A stretch of 64,000 nt of DNA from Phytophthora colocasiae (lineage: Eukaryota; Oomycota; Peronosporomycetes; Peronosporales; Peronosporaceae). This document shows, in pieces, positions 43,704 to 57,200 of this stretch. Under the pieces are notes generated by a model that made no database searches, was not told the origin of the DNA, and saw nothing but the letters and a program-made list of their open reading frames with translations. Numbering within the stretch: the first letter of the stretch is position 1; each line of letters begins with the position of its first letter. The stretch lies in the NCBI GenBank assembly GCA_018806915.1, contig JAGKQI010000024.1, positions 303,793 through 367,792 of the forward strand. Direction: 5' to 3'. The translations under genes were made by a program, and so were the position numbers.

Positions 43704-46700
43704 TTCTGAGTACTGCATCTATGCATATGTGAACAAGAAATCGAGAGATCAAGATAGGGAGAATTCGGATCTGCGCGGTAATACATGTAAGTTGCATTCG
43801 TATACTGCTAAGATCGCGAGTCTTCCCGGGTCGATGAATTCTCGCGATCTGGTGCGGAAGCGGCTCTGGATCTCAGGAAGGAGAATCCAGGGGTATTGGA
43901 AATACCACGCACCAGGAAAATGGTTCCGCCAAGCCAAGATCTCAGGCAAGATCAATCACGAAAGAGCGATCTTGCTCCTGGACACTGGCGCCGAGGTATC
44001 CATCTTGGATACCGCCTTTGCTCGTAAGGTTGGGTGCCAATTTGACACTAGTCAGAGACAGGAATGTGTTGGGATCGGTGATAATGTGTACACCACCGAG
44101 GGAAGAACGAGGGTCAAGATCACGCTCGCGGGATACTTGGTCTACTTTTTCGACATCTGGATCGGGATCTATCCGGACAAGATGCGATCCTGGGTATGGA
44201 TTTCATGATTCCGGCTGGGGTCCGGATGGACCTAGCGAAGGGATCGATGTGCTTACCTAATGAAGTGGGGATCCCACTTAGTGGTCGCAAGAGATTATAC
44301 GGGAGAAGGTAAGATCGGTAAAATTGGAGGAAGATCTACATATCCCAGTTGGGGCATCCGAAGAGACCGCGTCGAGAGTGAAATTATCGGCTACGGAGAA
44401 ATTGTGGGTGACCAGAGGCGACCGATGGGTACCTACTGTGGTAGATGGACCCGGTCGAACTCGGTACTTAGTGATCACGAATTTGAGCGAGAAGATTTTA
44501 CGATTGGATCACAGATTACATGTCGGAATGGTACTTGATCAAGAAAAAGTGCCCCGATCACCCGGGTTTGTGTCGGTCGGATCCCGGCGTTACATGGAGT
44601 GGCAGAATCTAGCTCTAGAAGCGACTGTGGACGCAAGACCGGAACCTCAAGAATCCGTGGAGATCCCCTTGCCGTCGGTCGAACGGCCGACCTACGTTAC
44701 GCCGCGATCTATACTCCGTCGAGGTAGGACGGCCAAGACCGATCTTGATCCTGCACCGATATCGACATTGGAATCTCGATCACCATCAACCGACGCAGCC
44801 GAAGTCAAGGTCACTTTCCTCGAACCCAAACAGGATCCCATGGACACCCCAACGATTACGATCAGTTCCGACAAGACCCCGAGTGGCGAAGCTGGGGGCG
44901 GTGAGACTGAGACGAATGAGAGCTTGCCAGAACAGGCCCCAGATCGGACAGACCGGACATGCGAAGAAGAGATCGAGGTAAAAACAGAAAAACCAGATTT
45001 TCAAATCGAAATCAAACATGAATCCGACGCCGATGCCGTCCCTATGGTTAAAGACACCCCGATCTTGACAGCCAAGGACGATAGGCTGCGTGATCAATCA
45101 ACGGATGAACCGGATCCGACATCTCTTGAAGGGATCGAGAACGCCGATCAGACCCACTTACACGAAAGTGGCGATTTTTCGGCCGAAGATCTAGCCGATA
45201 ATCTCGCAGTAGTACCAGAGATCCAGATCTCCACCACCGAAGAAGTCAGGATTGAAGATCTGCAAGTAGGAAATCCGGGATCGGCTACCCAGGAGGAGAT
45301 CGAGAAACTTCGACAGATTATTTGGAAGAAACGACATCTCCTGATCGGGAAAGGGAAATGCACTTCCTCCAGCGGCCAAGGGTGTTATATGCGATATCGA
45401 CGTGGGTGATGCAAAGCCGATCGCACAACGAGTCCGAAAGGTGGCGCCACAGTTCCGCGAGAAAGTATCGGATCTTATCAAAGGACTCCTAGCTGCCAAG
45501 ATCATTCGGTCATCGACCTCGCCATGGGCATCTCCGATCGTGGTGATCATCAAGAAGAACGGTGTAGACATCCGACTATGTATCGATTATCGGTTGGTGA
45601 ACGGTCTCACAAGGCTGATGATCTACCCGATGCCTCTGATCAATGACCTGTTAGAAGATCTTGACAAGGTTCTGTGGTATTGTTCATTAGACATGGCGAG
45701 TGGATTCTGGGTCGTATCAATGACCGATCGAGCTCGCGCGATCTCAGCTTTCATCACTCCATTTGGCCTCTTCGAGTGGAATCGCATGCCGTTCGGGCTG
45801 AAGAACGCCCCTCAGATCTATCAACGTCTCGTAGACAATGCCCTATATGGATTTTTGAAGATCTCCCAGTCCGGAGATGCGGAAGGCTCTGCGGATGTGT
45901 TCGAATCAGGAATCCCGGAAGATCCCGGTCGCCCGTCGGTGCTAGGACGGAGATCATACATCGATGATATCTTGATCACGGCTGGATCATGGGGTCAAAT
46001 GTGCGATCGGGTAGAAGACCTATTGGAGGCCTGTGATAAGTGGAATCTCTCGATCAGCGTGACAAAGAGCTTCTGGGGCATGGATAAGGTGGAATATCTC
46101 GGGCACAAGGTGTCGATCGATGGACTAGAGGCAAACCCGAAGGACCTGAAATCCCTGACGGATCTACCGTTCCCAGGATCGCTCCGATCTATGCAGTCCT
46201 TCTTAGGGAGCCTGAACTATTATAGTCGGTTCATCGAGGATTACGCGATCTACGCATCGGTTCTGTATGAACTACGTGAAGTGGAGTTCGCAGAACTGAG
46301 GAGGCGACCGGACTTACGAAAGATCATGGACAGAACGAACCAGATCTCCCATGATCCTACTAAGACAGAGTCAGATCGAGATGGATCGCGAGACATTTCG
46401 GGTCAAGGAGGCGGTAGTGTTCCGGGCCCAGACTTGGGGGCGACGTGTTCCTCCAGATCAAGCGAAATTAAGGTCGCCACGGAACTCAAGACGGAGGATG
46501 AGAGGTGGAGTAGAGCGCATGGGGCGTTCACAGCCTTGAAAGCTAAAGATCGCATCGACTCCGGTCCTCCGCCACTTCGATACGGCGGAAAGTGCCTGTG
46601 GTGATCGTATATGCCAGCGACTGGGCGATCTCCGCTGCGTTGACGCAAGAACATGACCAGGTCTATCACCCGGTCGCGTTCGCCGGCCGAACCCTGAAAA

Positions 46701-49246
46701 CGAACGAGCTGAACTTACAATGTTGCAGAGAAAGAAGTGTTATCCCTCTTACGGATCCTGGATCTGTACTACACCATGTTGGTGGGTCGCCGGATCAAGG
46801 TCTTGACCCGGCATTCCACCCTTGCCTGGTTGTTCAAGTCATCCGGTCTCCAAGGGCGCCTAGGTCAATGGTCTGCGCTCCTATCCCCTTGGTCGCTTGA
46901 GATCACGAAATGTACGAAAGAGGAAGACGAGATACTGGGGCGATCGCAGCCAGCATGACGCCCAGAACGAAGGTCGACGACGCCCTGATCGCGATCGCAC
47001 CCCTTAAGGAACCCAAGCGCCGGATCCAAGCCCCAGTGCCCACGGTGGGTCAATATGAAGAGTTGTGGGTGTTAAGCTTTGACGGATCAGCTCGGGTCAA
47101 ACGGAGGTGGGGCGCGTTCAGCGCGATTGTGTGGAGACTACCTGGTTGGGAGATAACTGACGCTAGATCCGGTTACGCCGAAGGTCCTCACAGTTAACGA
47201 GGCAGAATACAACGGGCTCCTCTTAGGGCTCGATATGCTCGCAGGCCGGGATCGTCGTCGCCTGGTAATCTGTGGTGACTCAAAATCTTGTGATCCGTCA
47301 AGTTCGTGGCGAGATCGATTGTAAGGCGCCAGGATTAACGATATTGAAACAGAGGACCCTAGATCGTCTGAAGGGATGAAGCAATCACGAGCTGGTTCAT
47401 GTGAAGAGAGACTGGAACGGAGCGCAGACAGCCCAGCAAGTGCCGCTCTACAAACGTCAAAGGCGGGATCGAGGTTCGTAGCGAGAGAGATCAGCAGGAT
47501 CTAGTCACCTTAAATCGACTAGACGAGATCCTGATCCCCAAGACTGAAGATCTCGTAGTCCGAGTGTCCGCGGTAACTACGCGAGCCGCTCGAATGAGGT
47601 CGGACGCCGCTGTCCTACAAGAAGAGTTGGTCCGAGAGATGAGGATCGATCGGATCAAGCGGGCGCAGGACGAAGAAGCTTGGATCGCAGGATTGAAGAA
47701 ATACCTGATCGGGCCGATTACGGACATCACTCAAGCGGAATCGCGATCCTATAGTAAGATTGCGTCCGACTACGAGGTAGACGACATAATCTACTTTTCT
47801 ACTGTCCCCAACGCCGAGGTCGGACGTCGATCGAGACCGACTGATGAAGCTGGTGGTCCCAGAAACGCTACAACAGGATGTCCTGCACCACTATCATACG
47901 ACTCTCGAAGGCGGACACCAAGGAATCGGGCGTACCTACCAACGGATCCGGAATCACTTCCACTGGAGAGGACTGTATCGGAGCGTGCAACGATACGTGG
48001 GGGAGTGCGTGGATTGTGAGACAGAAAAAGGTAGACCCACTATCCAAGGCGAATCCAGGAATTTGCAAGCGACTTACCCGTTCCAGATTATAGCAATGGA
48101 CCATATACCGTCCTTGCCCAGATCCGATAAGGGCAACACCGAGTTGCTGATCTGGGTCGATCTGTTCTCGGGATATGTGATTGCCAAGGCCAGTTCCTCT
48201 CGATCCGCCCAGACGATCGCGGAATCTTATGAGGAGTGCGTGTTCCGAAGATTTGGTGCCAGCGAGATCATCCGACACGATCGGGAGCCGGGTTTCATGT
48301 CCGACTTCTTCCGATCCTTCAACAGGATATTGGGGCAACGGCAGCGAGCGACGATGGCATATCGCCCCCAAGCCAATGGAACAGCAGAACGAATGGTACA
48401 GACGGCAACGAGGGCGATCAAGATGTATGTCCAGGATCTTGATCAGAAGGACTGGGATGAATACGCTGAGCGGTTAACGTTCGCGATCAACACCGCCCAC
48501 GACCGGATCCGGGGAGATACCCCTCATTATCTGGTACACGGGTGGGATCCGAGATCAACGTTGGAGGCCACGATACCAGTTGGGTCCACCCGGCGCCACG
48601 ATCGAGATCCCCGTCGATGGCGGTATCGGGTCCAAAGGTACTATCAGCAGTCGCGGAGACAGGTCAATGTCCGTTTGCGGAAGCGATCGCTAATCGGGCG
48701 GATCGGCATAACGAAGAGATCGACCCCCACGGGATCGAGGTTGGGTCCCGTGTCTGGTTATACCTCGATCGCGTGAGGGAAGGTTACGCACGTAAATTGG
48801 CACATTTATGGCATGGTCCGTTCCGAGTAGCAGAAAAGATCAATGGGTTCACGATCAAGCTGGAAATTGCGGGATCCGGGTATCACATATTCCCGATAGT
48901 CCATGTCTCGAAGCTGAAGCTGGTGCGGAACTTTCCCGACCGACCCCGAGTCGAGCTGACCGTGAACGAGGCCGATCGCCTAGATTTCGACGAAACCTTG
49001 CTCCCGGAGGATAGTTGGACCTCAGATCTGGAGGCCGACGAGTACGAAGTTGAGCGGATTTCCGACATGCGATGCGGAAAGCGGACTCGCCACGGCAGGA
49101 TTTACCGAGAGTTCCTGGTACACTGGGTCGGATATGATGATCCGACTTGGGTTGATGAGGCGGACCTCAATTGCGGAGCTATACTGAGCATCGTTCTTGC
49201 GAGACCACGCGAACCGGAACCGATTCGGCGTGATGCAGTCACATGA
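43663..49246 (+). pseudogene. pol: pol of C, heavily broken
   Basis: Same domain order as C2. The protease (DTGAEV near 43982) is open to about 44208; further frames run 44324-45409, 45402-46604 (RT with YIDD near 45958), 46592-47197 (remains of both RNase H domains), 47564-48776 (integrase HHCC and D-D-E) and 48542-49246 (chromodomain). At least seven indels. Its protein sequence is more diverged from A and C2 in the second RNase H (APVPTVGQYEELWV against MPIPTVDPGEELWV) than its gag is. Confidence 0.92.
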
Positions 49247-50211
49247 AGAGGTGTAGGTGGACGGCAGGTGAAGAAACCGGGTTGCCTTGTCACCGTGACC
49301 GACGAAGCTGGTCCGGAGTAAAATCTGGATCAGAAATGAGAATTTTATATTTGTGTATATGCATGTGAAACAGGGCGGTCGACGCCAGTGGAAGGTGATC
49401 CTGGGCGCTCTGGTGAAGATGATGGAGGGTCACGACTTGGGGGCGATGGGTACAGGCTATTCTCGAATGGTGACTATGGTAGATATTTGAATTATGTGGG
49501 TTATTATCAAGGACTGGGGACTGATGAAGGATGCGATACCCAAAACGAAGATCGAGTGTGGGCCTGGTCGTATTGCGCGAATTGCCTCAGAAGCAGGCCA
49601 GCAATGAGTATTGGACTTATTTTACTGTCAACAGTAAGTGGTGCTTGAACTTAGATAGAGCTTACACTTCGATATCGCGGAACATTGGAGGTGATCATGC
49701 GGGGTGTATCGAGATCGGCAGTGAGGGCTGGATATGACAATACCGAGTGCAAGTTTGGCTCAATTACGCGAAACACCGAGTCGTTATTGCTTATTTACGA
49801 TCGTTTGTTCAAGAACAAGTTCGTTTCAAGCTCATCACAGGTGATGTGTCGAGATGACGTACCAGCTGCACCTGATCACGCCCAACATTACATTACCGAC
49901 GTGTTGTACCCATTTGAAGTTGATACGATGGGACGTACTATATTACGACCTCAATCACGTCGAACGTCGCCGAATTTCTTTGAGTATGGGGCACCAACAA
50001 GGTAGCTGTGCCGGGAGCGCCGGTGTATTATCCTTTTTCCTGCGGGAACAACAAGACAAGAGGACATTGCTCGATTACAGATTACGTTGTAGTCCACCGG
50101 ACTGAATGGGGTATTCGTCACGGTTCACTGCATACGTCAATACCAGTCGTTTCTAACGCAGCGAGTTCGAAGTGAATCCCCGTGTGATACAACTTGCGAA
50201 CTGGGGGCGGA
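49247..50211. other. 3' region of C without an antisense gene
   Basis: The AT-rich post-pol motif is present at 49345. The following ~840 bases show no frame resembling the antisense protein of A or C2 on either strand and no other recognisable gene. It ends with the purine tract CTGGGGGCGGA (50201-50211). It may be a replacement or a decayed remnant. Confidence 0.6.
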
Positions 50212-51931
50212 TGTGGTAAAGCACATCTCGATTTTTCGTACTTACTCGAGAAATACATGGGATTAGTATGGTGGACCGATGGCTGCTTCCCGATCGCTTT
50301 GGACGACGCTAGTTCAGTGAGATTTTGCTTTGATCCAGTGCTGTAAACCCATGCTCACTGCAGATATGGGTGATATTTCTCGATCACGCTTCGAGTGTAT
50401 ACTGTATGCTCAGTCCAAGCCAAAGTGTGATCTGGCTGGATGATCACCGTCGATAGATATTCTTGAGGTCGAAAGACTGTGATCCTCGATGGAGAGGTAC
50501 ACGTGACACCCCAGGAGTGAAGATCACCGAGGATCCAGTCGATTCGGCAGTCAGTGAGGAGGAGACCAACTAGGATTGCTGACGATCTTGAGTTTAAAGT
50601 ATGATCCACGGAGGCAGTCATGTTTAAGCGATGGGCTGTGGGGTGGAGTTCACGTCAGTGAAGATCATCAGCTCGAACTAAGTGTAATTAGCCGACGCGA
50701 TGTGAAGATCGGCGAAGATTGACTGAGAATGGTGAACGGAGACCGGTGATCTTACATTATGCCTCTAAGAGCAAGGATCGATGCTCGCTAACTGTGGCAC
50801 GGGTTCGCGAGCGGATATCACGGTTAATCAAGTGTAATCGGTGGCAGTGGAGTGGTGATTGACAATAATCAAGTCATATCGAGTGGCAAGAAGGAAGGAG
50901 CAAGGGTGTTGCCACGTGATCGGCTTTGGCATGGTCCTAGGTGGATACGATCTTGACTCACGGTCCAGCCCGGCGCTCGCGACCCTCCCATTGGCCTGAT
51001 CCTGATTCCCTGGAGGACGACCAAGCGGGATCACGCGCGATCAAGTCCCGATCAAGTGCGAGATCAAGTCCCGGTTAAGTACGAGATCAAGCTTCGGTTA
51101 AGTACGAGATCAAGCTTCAGTTAAGTACGAGATCAAGCTTACGAGATCAAGCTTCAGTTAAGTACGAGATCAAGCTTCGGTTAAGTGCGGAATCGGCTCA
51201 CGATCAGGGTTAGGGGAACCAAGCTGGGGATCAGCTATGTAGCCAGTGTCATGTGATCGTAGGATAGTAAATCAGGATGGGATTAGTAGGCATAGGAATA
51301 ACCATAAACAGACTCGAATTTGCCCTGAACCACTCAAGTGTCTTCGCTACGCCTGGAACCGGGAACTACATTGGCCCTACAAGCGTCAGGAAGGTAAGGA
51401 TACGTGACCTAGTATAGCGGTTAAGTCTGGATAATATATTGGCCAGCTTTGCCCTATCTAGTGAACTATCCTTTAAGTGCATACATCGGATCGGAAGGAA
51501 TTGGTTGTTTAGCCTAAGGATCCCGTCGAATCTCGCCCCCTCAAGACCCCCGCTAAAGGAAGCAGCAAGCAACGAAAGGAAGGGACCGAATCCCGAACAT
51601 TGGACTATTGGAAGACCTGGATCAAGAACCAGGCACCCGGATCAAGGCTCGAGAACTCGCCTACGACCGGGATCAAGTACCCCGAGGTGGAGTGAAGAAC
51701 TTCCACGCCGCCTCAAACCCCTGCGTCACCCAAGACCTTCTTCTCGTCCTACAAGACATCTTCAGAAGTTACCTGGAAGAGCGTAACCCGCCTACCGACG
51801 GGTACACAAGGTGAACACTACACGCAACAAGATCACGGATCATCGGGGACCCCTCCGTTAGTCGGTGTCTGGGCGCAAGTGGCGATCGCGATCGGTCTCA
51901 ACAAGATTTTGGCCAGATCCGCTCCACCACA
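50212..51931 (+). repeat. LTR shared by C (3') and C2 (5')
   Basis: 1720 bp, TGTGGTAAAG...CCACCACA, clearly the C type. It contains the empty D1 site at 51280-51290 and the expanded 22-bp array at 51037-51190. Both neighbouring internal regions abut it directly. Confidence 0.94.
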
Positions 51932-54259
51932 ATGGTGCGCGTGCCCGGATCTTCTGGTGACCGAGGATATCACCGTGAGTCCCCAGAAGATGTCTAGATA
52001 AAAGAAGAACAAGGGGAAGAAGTGCCTACGAAGGTTGGATCGACGGAGGCACCGATGAAAACAGAAAGATCCACAGATCAGCAGAGTTCTGGGAGGATCT
52101 CTACTGACAGGCACGAGGTAGACCTGTATCGCAATCCAGATCTTGAAAAAAAACCTCGAATTCCTCCCAAGGCCCCTTCGAGGGCCACCGCGGATCTCGA
52201 TGAGAATCGAGATCCGCACACGAGCGATAAGGAATCAGCAAAGCTGAAACCTAATCTGCTCACCAAGTCCACTGTTGCCTCAAGATCGACCAAGAAAAAG
52301 AAGATCAAGAGCACCCGGACGAAATTGAAGGCTCCAGACTCAGAGCCAGAAGATGTGATCAACCCAGGATCAACGATCACCAAGGACGCGATCGAACAGG
52401 CCTACTACAGGAAGAGGCTAAGCGAGACCTTGCTTAATGATCCTGTTCTTACGATCATACAAGTCCGCCAGATCGGTAACCTCACCGGCCCAGTGTCGAA
52501 GCCCCGGACTAGCTCTGACCGCCTGAACGCGGTGAAGATCCTACTTGATCTGCTCCAAGAAGCTGGTTTAGTGGCTGGAGAATTCGACCCAAACTCTCTA
52601 TTTGACCTGGAACTGCAAGCGATTCAATCTGCGACCCATGATCTATTCGATTCCCTCAAGATCTTGGTCGGCGAGCGCCCACTGACGCCCGACCCAGGCT
52701 ATCAGACTGGGTCGTCATGCTACGCGTCAGCGACCTCGGAACCAGACTCAGATAGCCCGAGAAGGCTGCAACGCATGTCGTTAGGGCCCTCCGGCGCCAA
52801 GTTCCTGAAATCGCGTATGAAGAAACAGGATACGCGATCGGTGGCTGCAAAGCTGGAGGTCAAGATGCCCGATCAGCAAGAAAATCGCCGGATCCGGACG
52901 GACCAGACCGCGCCGACGACTAATTCCACTGGATCGAGCAACAAGTTGGACGACTAGTTTCAAATGGCGATGGATCGTTTCTTGAAAGAACGGAATCTCG
53001 CGACTCCCCGATCGCCGATCAAAGGGGAGTTGGATGTTGAAATGGAGTCCGTCACGGCCTCGGATCCGGATGCATGGGAATACGATCCGGACGATCTGGG
53101 CATACCAAGTTCCGGTGGACAGATGTCGAGCCGAGCCACGATCGCATCCGCGGCGATCGGTCAAGGAGGATCGTCGATGATCCAGCGGGTCCAGATCTCA
53201 GCGATCTCGGATCTGAAAGATTTTGCGGGTAAAGATCTGGACGAAGATCGCGCTCGGGCCTGGATCAGTAAGGTCAAGTCAGCGTTCCAGCGCGATCAGG
53301 CTACGGAAGAAGAGAAATGCCTCACGTTTGCAGATCTGATGGTGGGACCGGCAAAGAACTGGTACAGGCAGCTCAGTCGAACGACGAAAACCAAGTGGGC
53401 AGATCTGTTAGACAGTTTCCAGACCCAATATTGTGGGTTGGGTATGTCGGTCGCGTGGCAATACTATCACGCTCGCAAGCGATCGGAAGAAACCCCTCTC
53501 GATTATCTCTACCGGCTCAACGTGGCGGCTTTACGTGCTAGACTGAAGATCAAGGACGGGAGCCCTAAGGCCCGCCGAGAACATGTGGACCACTACATAG
53601 AGACATTGGGAGATCCGGAGTTAGCTGATCGGCTGACCCTACTCCGACTGAGTGACGTCGAGGAGCTGGAGGAGGTACTCCGTGCCCGGGAACGGGCGAA
53701 AAGCAGACAGCGTAAATCTGCGTTCGGATCGAAGTACAGACAAAAGGCACCGGCCAGTGCCCCGGCAGCACCCACCCGAGCGGTGGTACGGGCGATCCAA
53801 ACTCAAGATCCGAGCTCAGAATCAGAAGAAATATCCGGATCGGATGGATCCGATTCTGAAGGCGATCTCCGGAGGATATATCTTGCCGCGTCAGAAGACA
53901 AGCCGATCGGTACTGGGGGCGCTCCCCACCAACAGGATCAGTCGCGATCGCACACGAACGTGCAGGACCGAGGCCGGATCACGGATCGCAGACAATCAGA
54001 TCACGATCGAGGTCGCTGTTCGCATTGTGGATCGCGGAAGCACACGGATCTGGATTGCTGGAGACGTCTAACCTGTGACAAGTGCGGAAAGAGGGGCCAC
54101 CCAACGGATCGCTGTCTATACACATGCCGTGGTTGTGGGGAGATCCATGAAGCTGGAGAATGCCCCATGGAAGAATTCTACAACCAGATCCGCAAGTGGT
54201 ACGACCCGACCCGACATGCCGGACTGTTTCCCGAGAAGGTGGAAAAGATGTTAAACTAG
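51932..54259 (+). pseudogene. gag: gag of C2
   Basis: ATG 51932 at the LTR border (MVRVPGSSGD). Two nonsense changes interrupt one continuous frame: TAG 51995-51997 (AAG in A) and TAG 52955-52957 (TAC in C). The capsid domain and the three zinc knuckles (to about 54170) are intact. It ends in UAG 54257-54259. Nearly identical to C gag. Confidence 0.93.
51933..51949 (+). promoter_or_regulatory. Primer binding site of C2
   Basis: TGGTGCGCGTGCCCGGA, one base after the LTR. That base plus the first two bases of the site form the ATG of gag. Confidence 0.82.
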
Positions 54260-54296
54260 GACGCTCGCCGGTTTGGAAACCGGTACGAGCCGAGCG
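54250..54296 (+). promoter_or_regulatory. -1 ribosomal frameshift signal of C2
   Basis: GUUAAAC 54250-54256 then UAG, spacer and the same two-level stem-loop as in C (54262-54296), with no changes that break pairing. Confidence 0.88.
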
Positions 54297-57200
54297 TTCT
54301 GAGTACTGCATCTATGCATATGTGAACAAGAAATCGAGAGATTAAGATAGGGAGAATTCGGATCTGCGCGGTAATACATGTAAGTTGCATTCGTATACTG
54401 CTAAGATCGCGAGTCTTCCCCGGATCGATGAGTTCTCGCGATCTGGTGCGGAAGTGGCTCTGGATCTCAAGGAAGGAGAGTCCAGGGGGTATTGGAAATA
54501 CCACGCACCCGGAAAATGGTTCCGCCAAGCCAAGATCTCAGGCAAGATTAATCATGAAAGAGCGATCTTGCTCCTGGACACTGGCGCCGAGGTATTCATC
54601 TTGGATACCACCTTTGCTCGTAAGGTTGGGTGCCACTTTGACACTAGTCAGAGACAGGAGTGTGTTGGGATCGGTGATAATGTGTACACCACCGAGGGAA
54701 GAACGAGGATCAAGATCACGCTTGCGGGATACTTGGTCTACTTTTTCGATATTTGGATCGGGGATCTATCCGGGCAAGATGCGATCCTGGGTATGGATTT
54801 CATGATCCCGGCTGGGGTCCGGATGGATCTTGCGAAGGGATCGATGTGCTTACCTAATGAAGTGGGGATCCCACTTAGTGGTCGCAAGAGATTATACGGG
54901 GAGAAGGTAAGATCGGTAAAATTGGAGGAAGATCTACATATCCCAGTTGGGGGATCTGAAGAGACCGCATCGAGAGTGAAATTATCGGCGACGGAGAAAT
55001 TGTGGGTGACTAGAGGCGACCGATGGGTACCCACCGTGGTAAATGGACCCGGCCGAACTCGGTACTTAGTGATCACGAATTTGAGCGAGAAGATTTTACG
55101 ACTGGATCACAGATTACATGTCGGAATGGTACTTGATCAAGAAAAAGTTCCTCGATACCCCGGGTTTGTGTCGGTCGGATCCCGGCGTTACATGGAGTGG
55201 CAGAATCTAGCTCTAGAAGCGACTGTGGACGCAAGACCAGAACCTCAGGAAACCGTGGAGATCCCCTTACCGTCGGTCGAACGGCCGACCTACGTTACGC
55301 CGCGATCCATACTCCGCCGAGGTGGGGCAACCAAGACCGATCCTGATCCTGCACCAATATCGACATTGGAACCGCGATCACCGAACGATACGGCCGAAGT
55401 CAAGGTCGCATTCATCGATCCCCAACCGGATCCCATGGATACCCCACCGATTACGATCAGTTCCGACAAGGCCCCGAGTGGCGAAGCTGGGGGCGGTGAG
55501 ACTGAGACGAATGAGAGCTTGCCAGATCAGGCCCCAGATCGGACAGACCGGACATGCGAAGAAGAGATCGAGGTAAAAACACGAAAAACCAGATTTTAAA
55601 ATCGAGATCCAACATGTATCCGACGCCGATGCCGTCCCCATGGTTAAAGACACCCCGATCTTGACAGCCAAGGACGATAGGCTGCGCGATCAATCAACGG
55701 ATGAACCCGATCCGACATCTCCGGAAGGGATCGAGAACGCCGATCAGACCCACTTACACGAAAGTGGCGATTTTTCGGCCGAAGATCTAGCCGATAATCT
55801 CGCAGTAGTACCAGAAATCCAGATCTCCACCACTGAAGAAGTCAAGATCGAAGATCTGCAAGTAGGAAATCCGGGATCGGCTACCCCGGAGGAGATCGAG
55901 AAACTTCGACAGATTATTTGGAAGAAGCGACGTCTCCTGATCGGAAAGGGAAACGCACTTCCTCCAGCGGCCAAGGGTGTTATATGCGATATCGACGTGG
56001 GTGATGCAAAGCCGATCGCACAACGAGTCCGAAAGGTGGCGCCACAGTTCCGCGAGAAAGTATCGGATCTCATCAAAGGACTCCTAGCTGCCAAGATCAT
56101 CCGGCCATCGACCTCGCCATGGGCATCGCCGATCGTGGTGATCATCAAGAAGAACGGCGTGGACATCCGACTATGTATCGATTATCGGCTGGTGAACGGT
56201 CTCACGAGGCTGATGATCTACCCAATGCCTCTGATCAATGACCTGTTAGAAGATCTTGACAAGGTTCTGTGGTATTGTTCATTAGACATGGCGAGTGGGT
56301 TCTGGGTCGTGTCAATGACCGATCGAGCTCGCGCGATCTCAGCTTTCATCACCCCGTTCGGCCTCTTCGAGTGGAATCGCATGCCGTTCGGGCTGAAGAA
56401 CGCCCTCAGATCTATCAACGTCTTGTGGACAACGCCCTATATGGATTTTTGAAGATCTCCCAGTCAGGAATACGGAAGACTCTACAGATGTGTTTGAATC
56501 AGGGGTCCCGGAAGATCCTGGTCGCCCGTCGGTTCTAGGACGGAGATCCTACATCGACGATATCTTGATCACGGCTGGAACATGGGATCAAATGTGCGAT
56601 CGGGTGGAAGACCTATTGGAGGCCTGTGATAAGTGGAATCTCTCGATCAGTGTGGCGAAGAGCTTCTGGGGCATGGATAAGGTGGAATATCTCGGACACA
56701 AAGTGTCGATCGACGGATTGGAGGCAAACCCGAAAGACCTGAAGTCTCTGACGGATCTGCCATTCCCTGGGTCGCTCCGATCCATGCAATCGTTCCTGGG
56801 AAGTTTGAATTACTATAGTCGGTTCATCGAGGATTATGCGATCTATGCATCGGTCCTATATGAACTACGTGAAGTGGAGTTCGCAGAACTGAAGAAGCGA
56901 CCAGATCTTCGAAAGATCATGGATGGTACGGACCCGATCAATCGAGATCCCGTTGCGCTTAAGTCGAATCAGGGTGGATCACCCGACACCTTGACTCAAA
57001 AGGGGAATAGTACACCGGATCCTGACTTGGGGGCGACGCCTCCCCCCTGTTCAAGCAAGGTCGAAGCCAATCTGGCCCAAAGAGCTGGCGACGAAAGGTG
57101 GGGTAGGGCACACAGGGCGTTTACAGCCCTGAAAACCAAGATCGCGTCGACCCCGATCCTTCGCCACTTCGACATGACGAAGTTACCCGTGGTGATCGTG

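Larger units (their letters stand above)
31793..51931 (+). mobile_element. Element C, Family I, interrupted by D1
   Basis: 5' LTR 31793-32800 plus 40686-41332, internal region 41333-50211, 3' LTR 50212-51931. The 3' LTR is directly followed by a second internal region (C2), so it also acts as the 5' LTR of C2. C has gag and a broken pol but no antisense gene: 49247-50211 is unrelated sequence. Confidence 0.9.
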
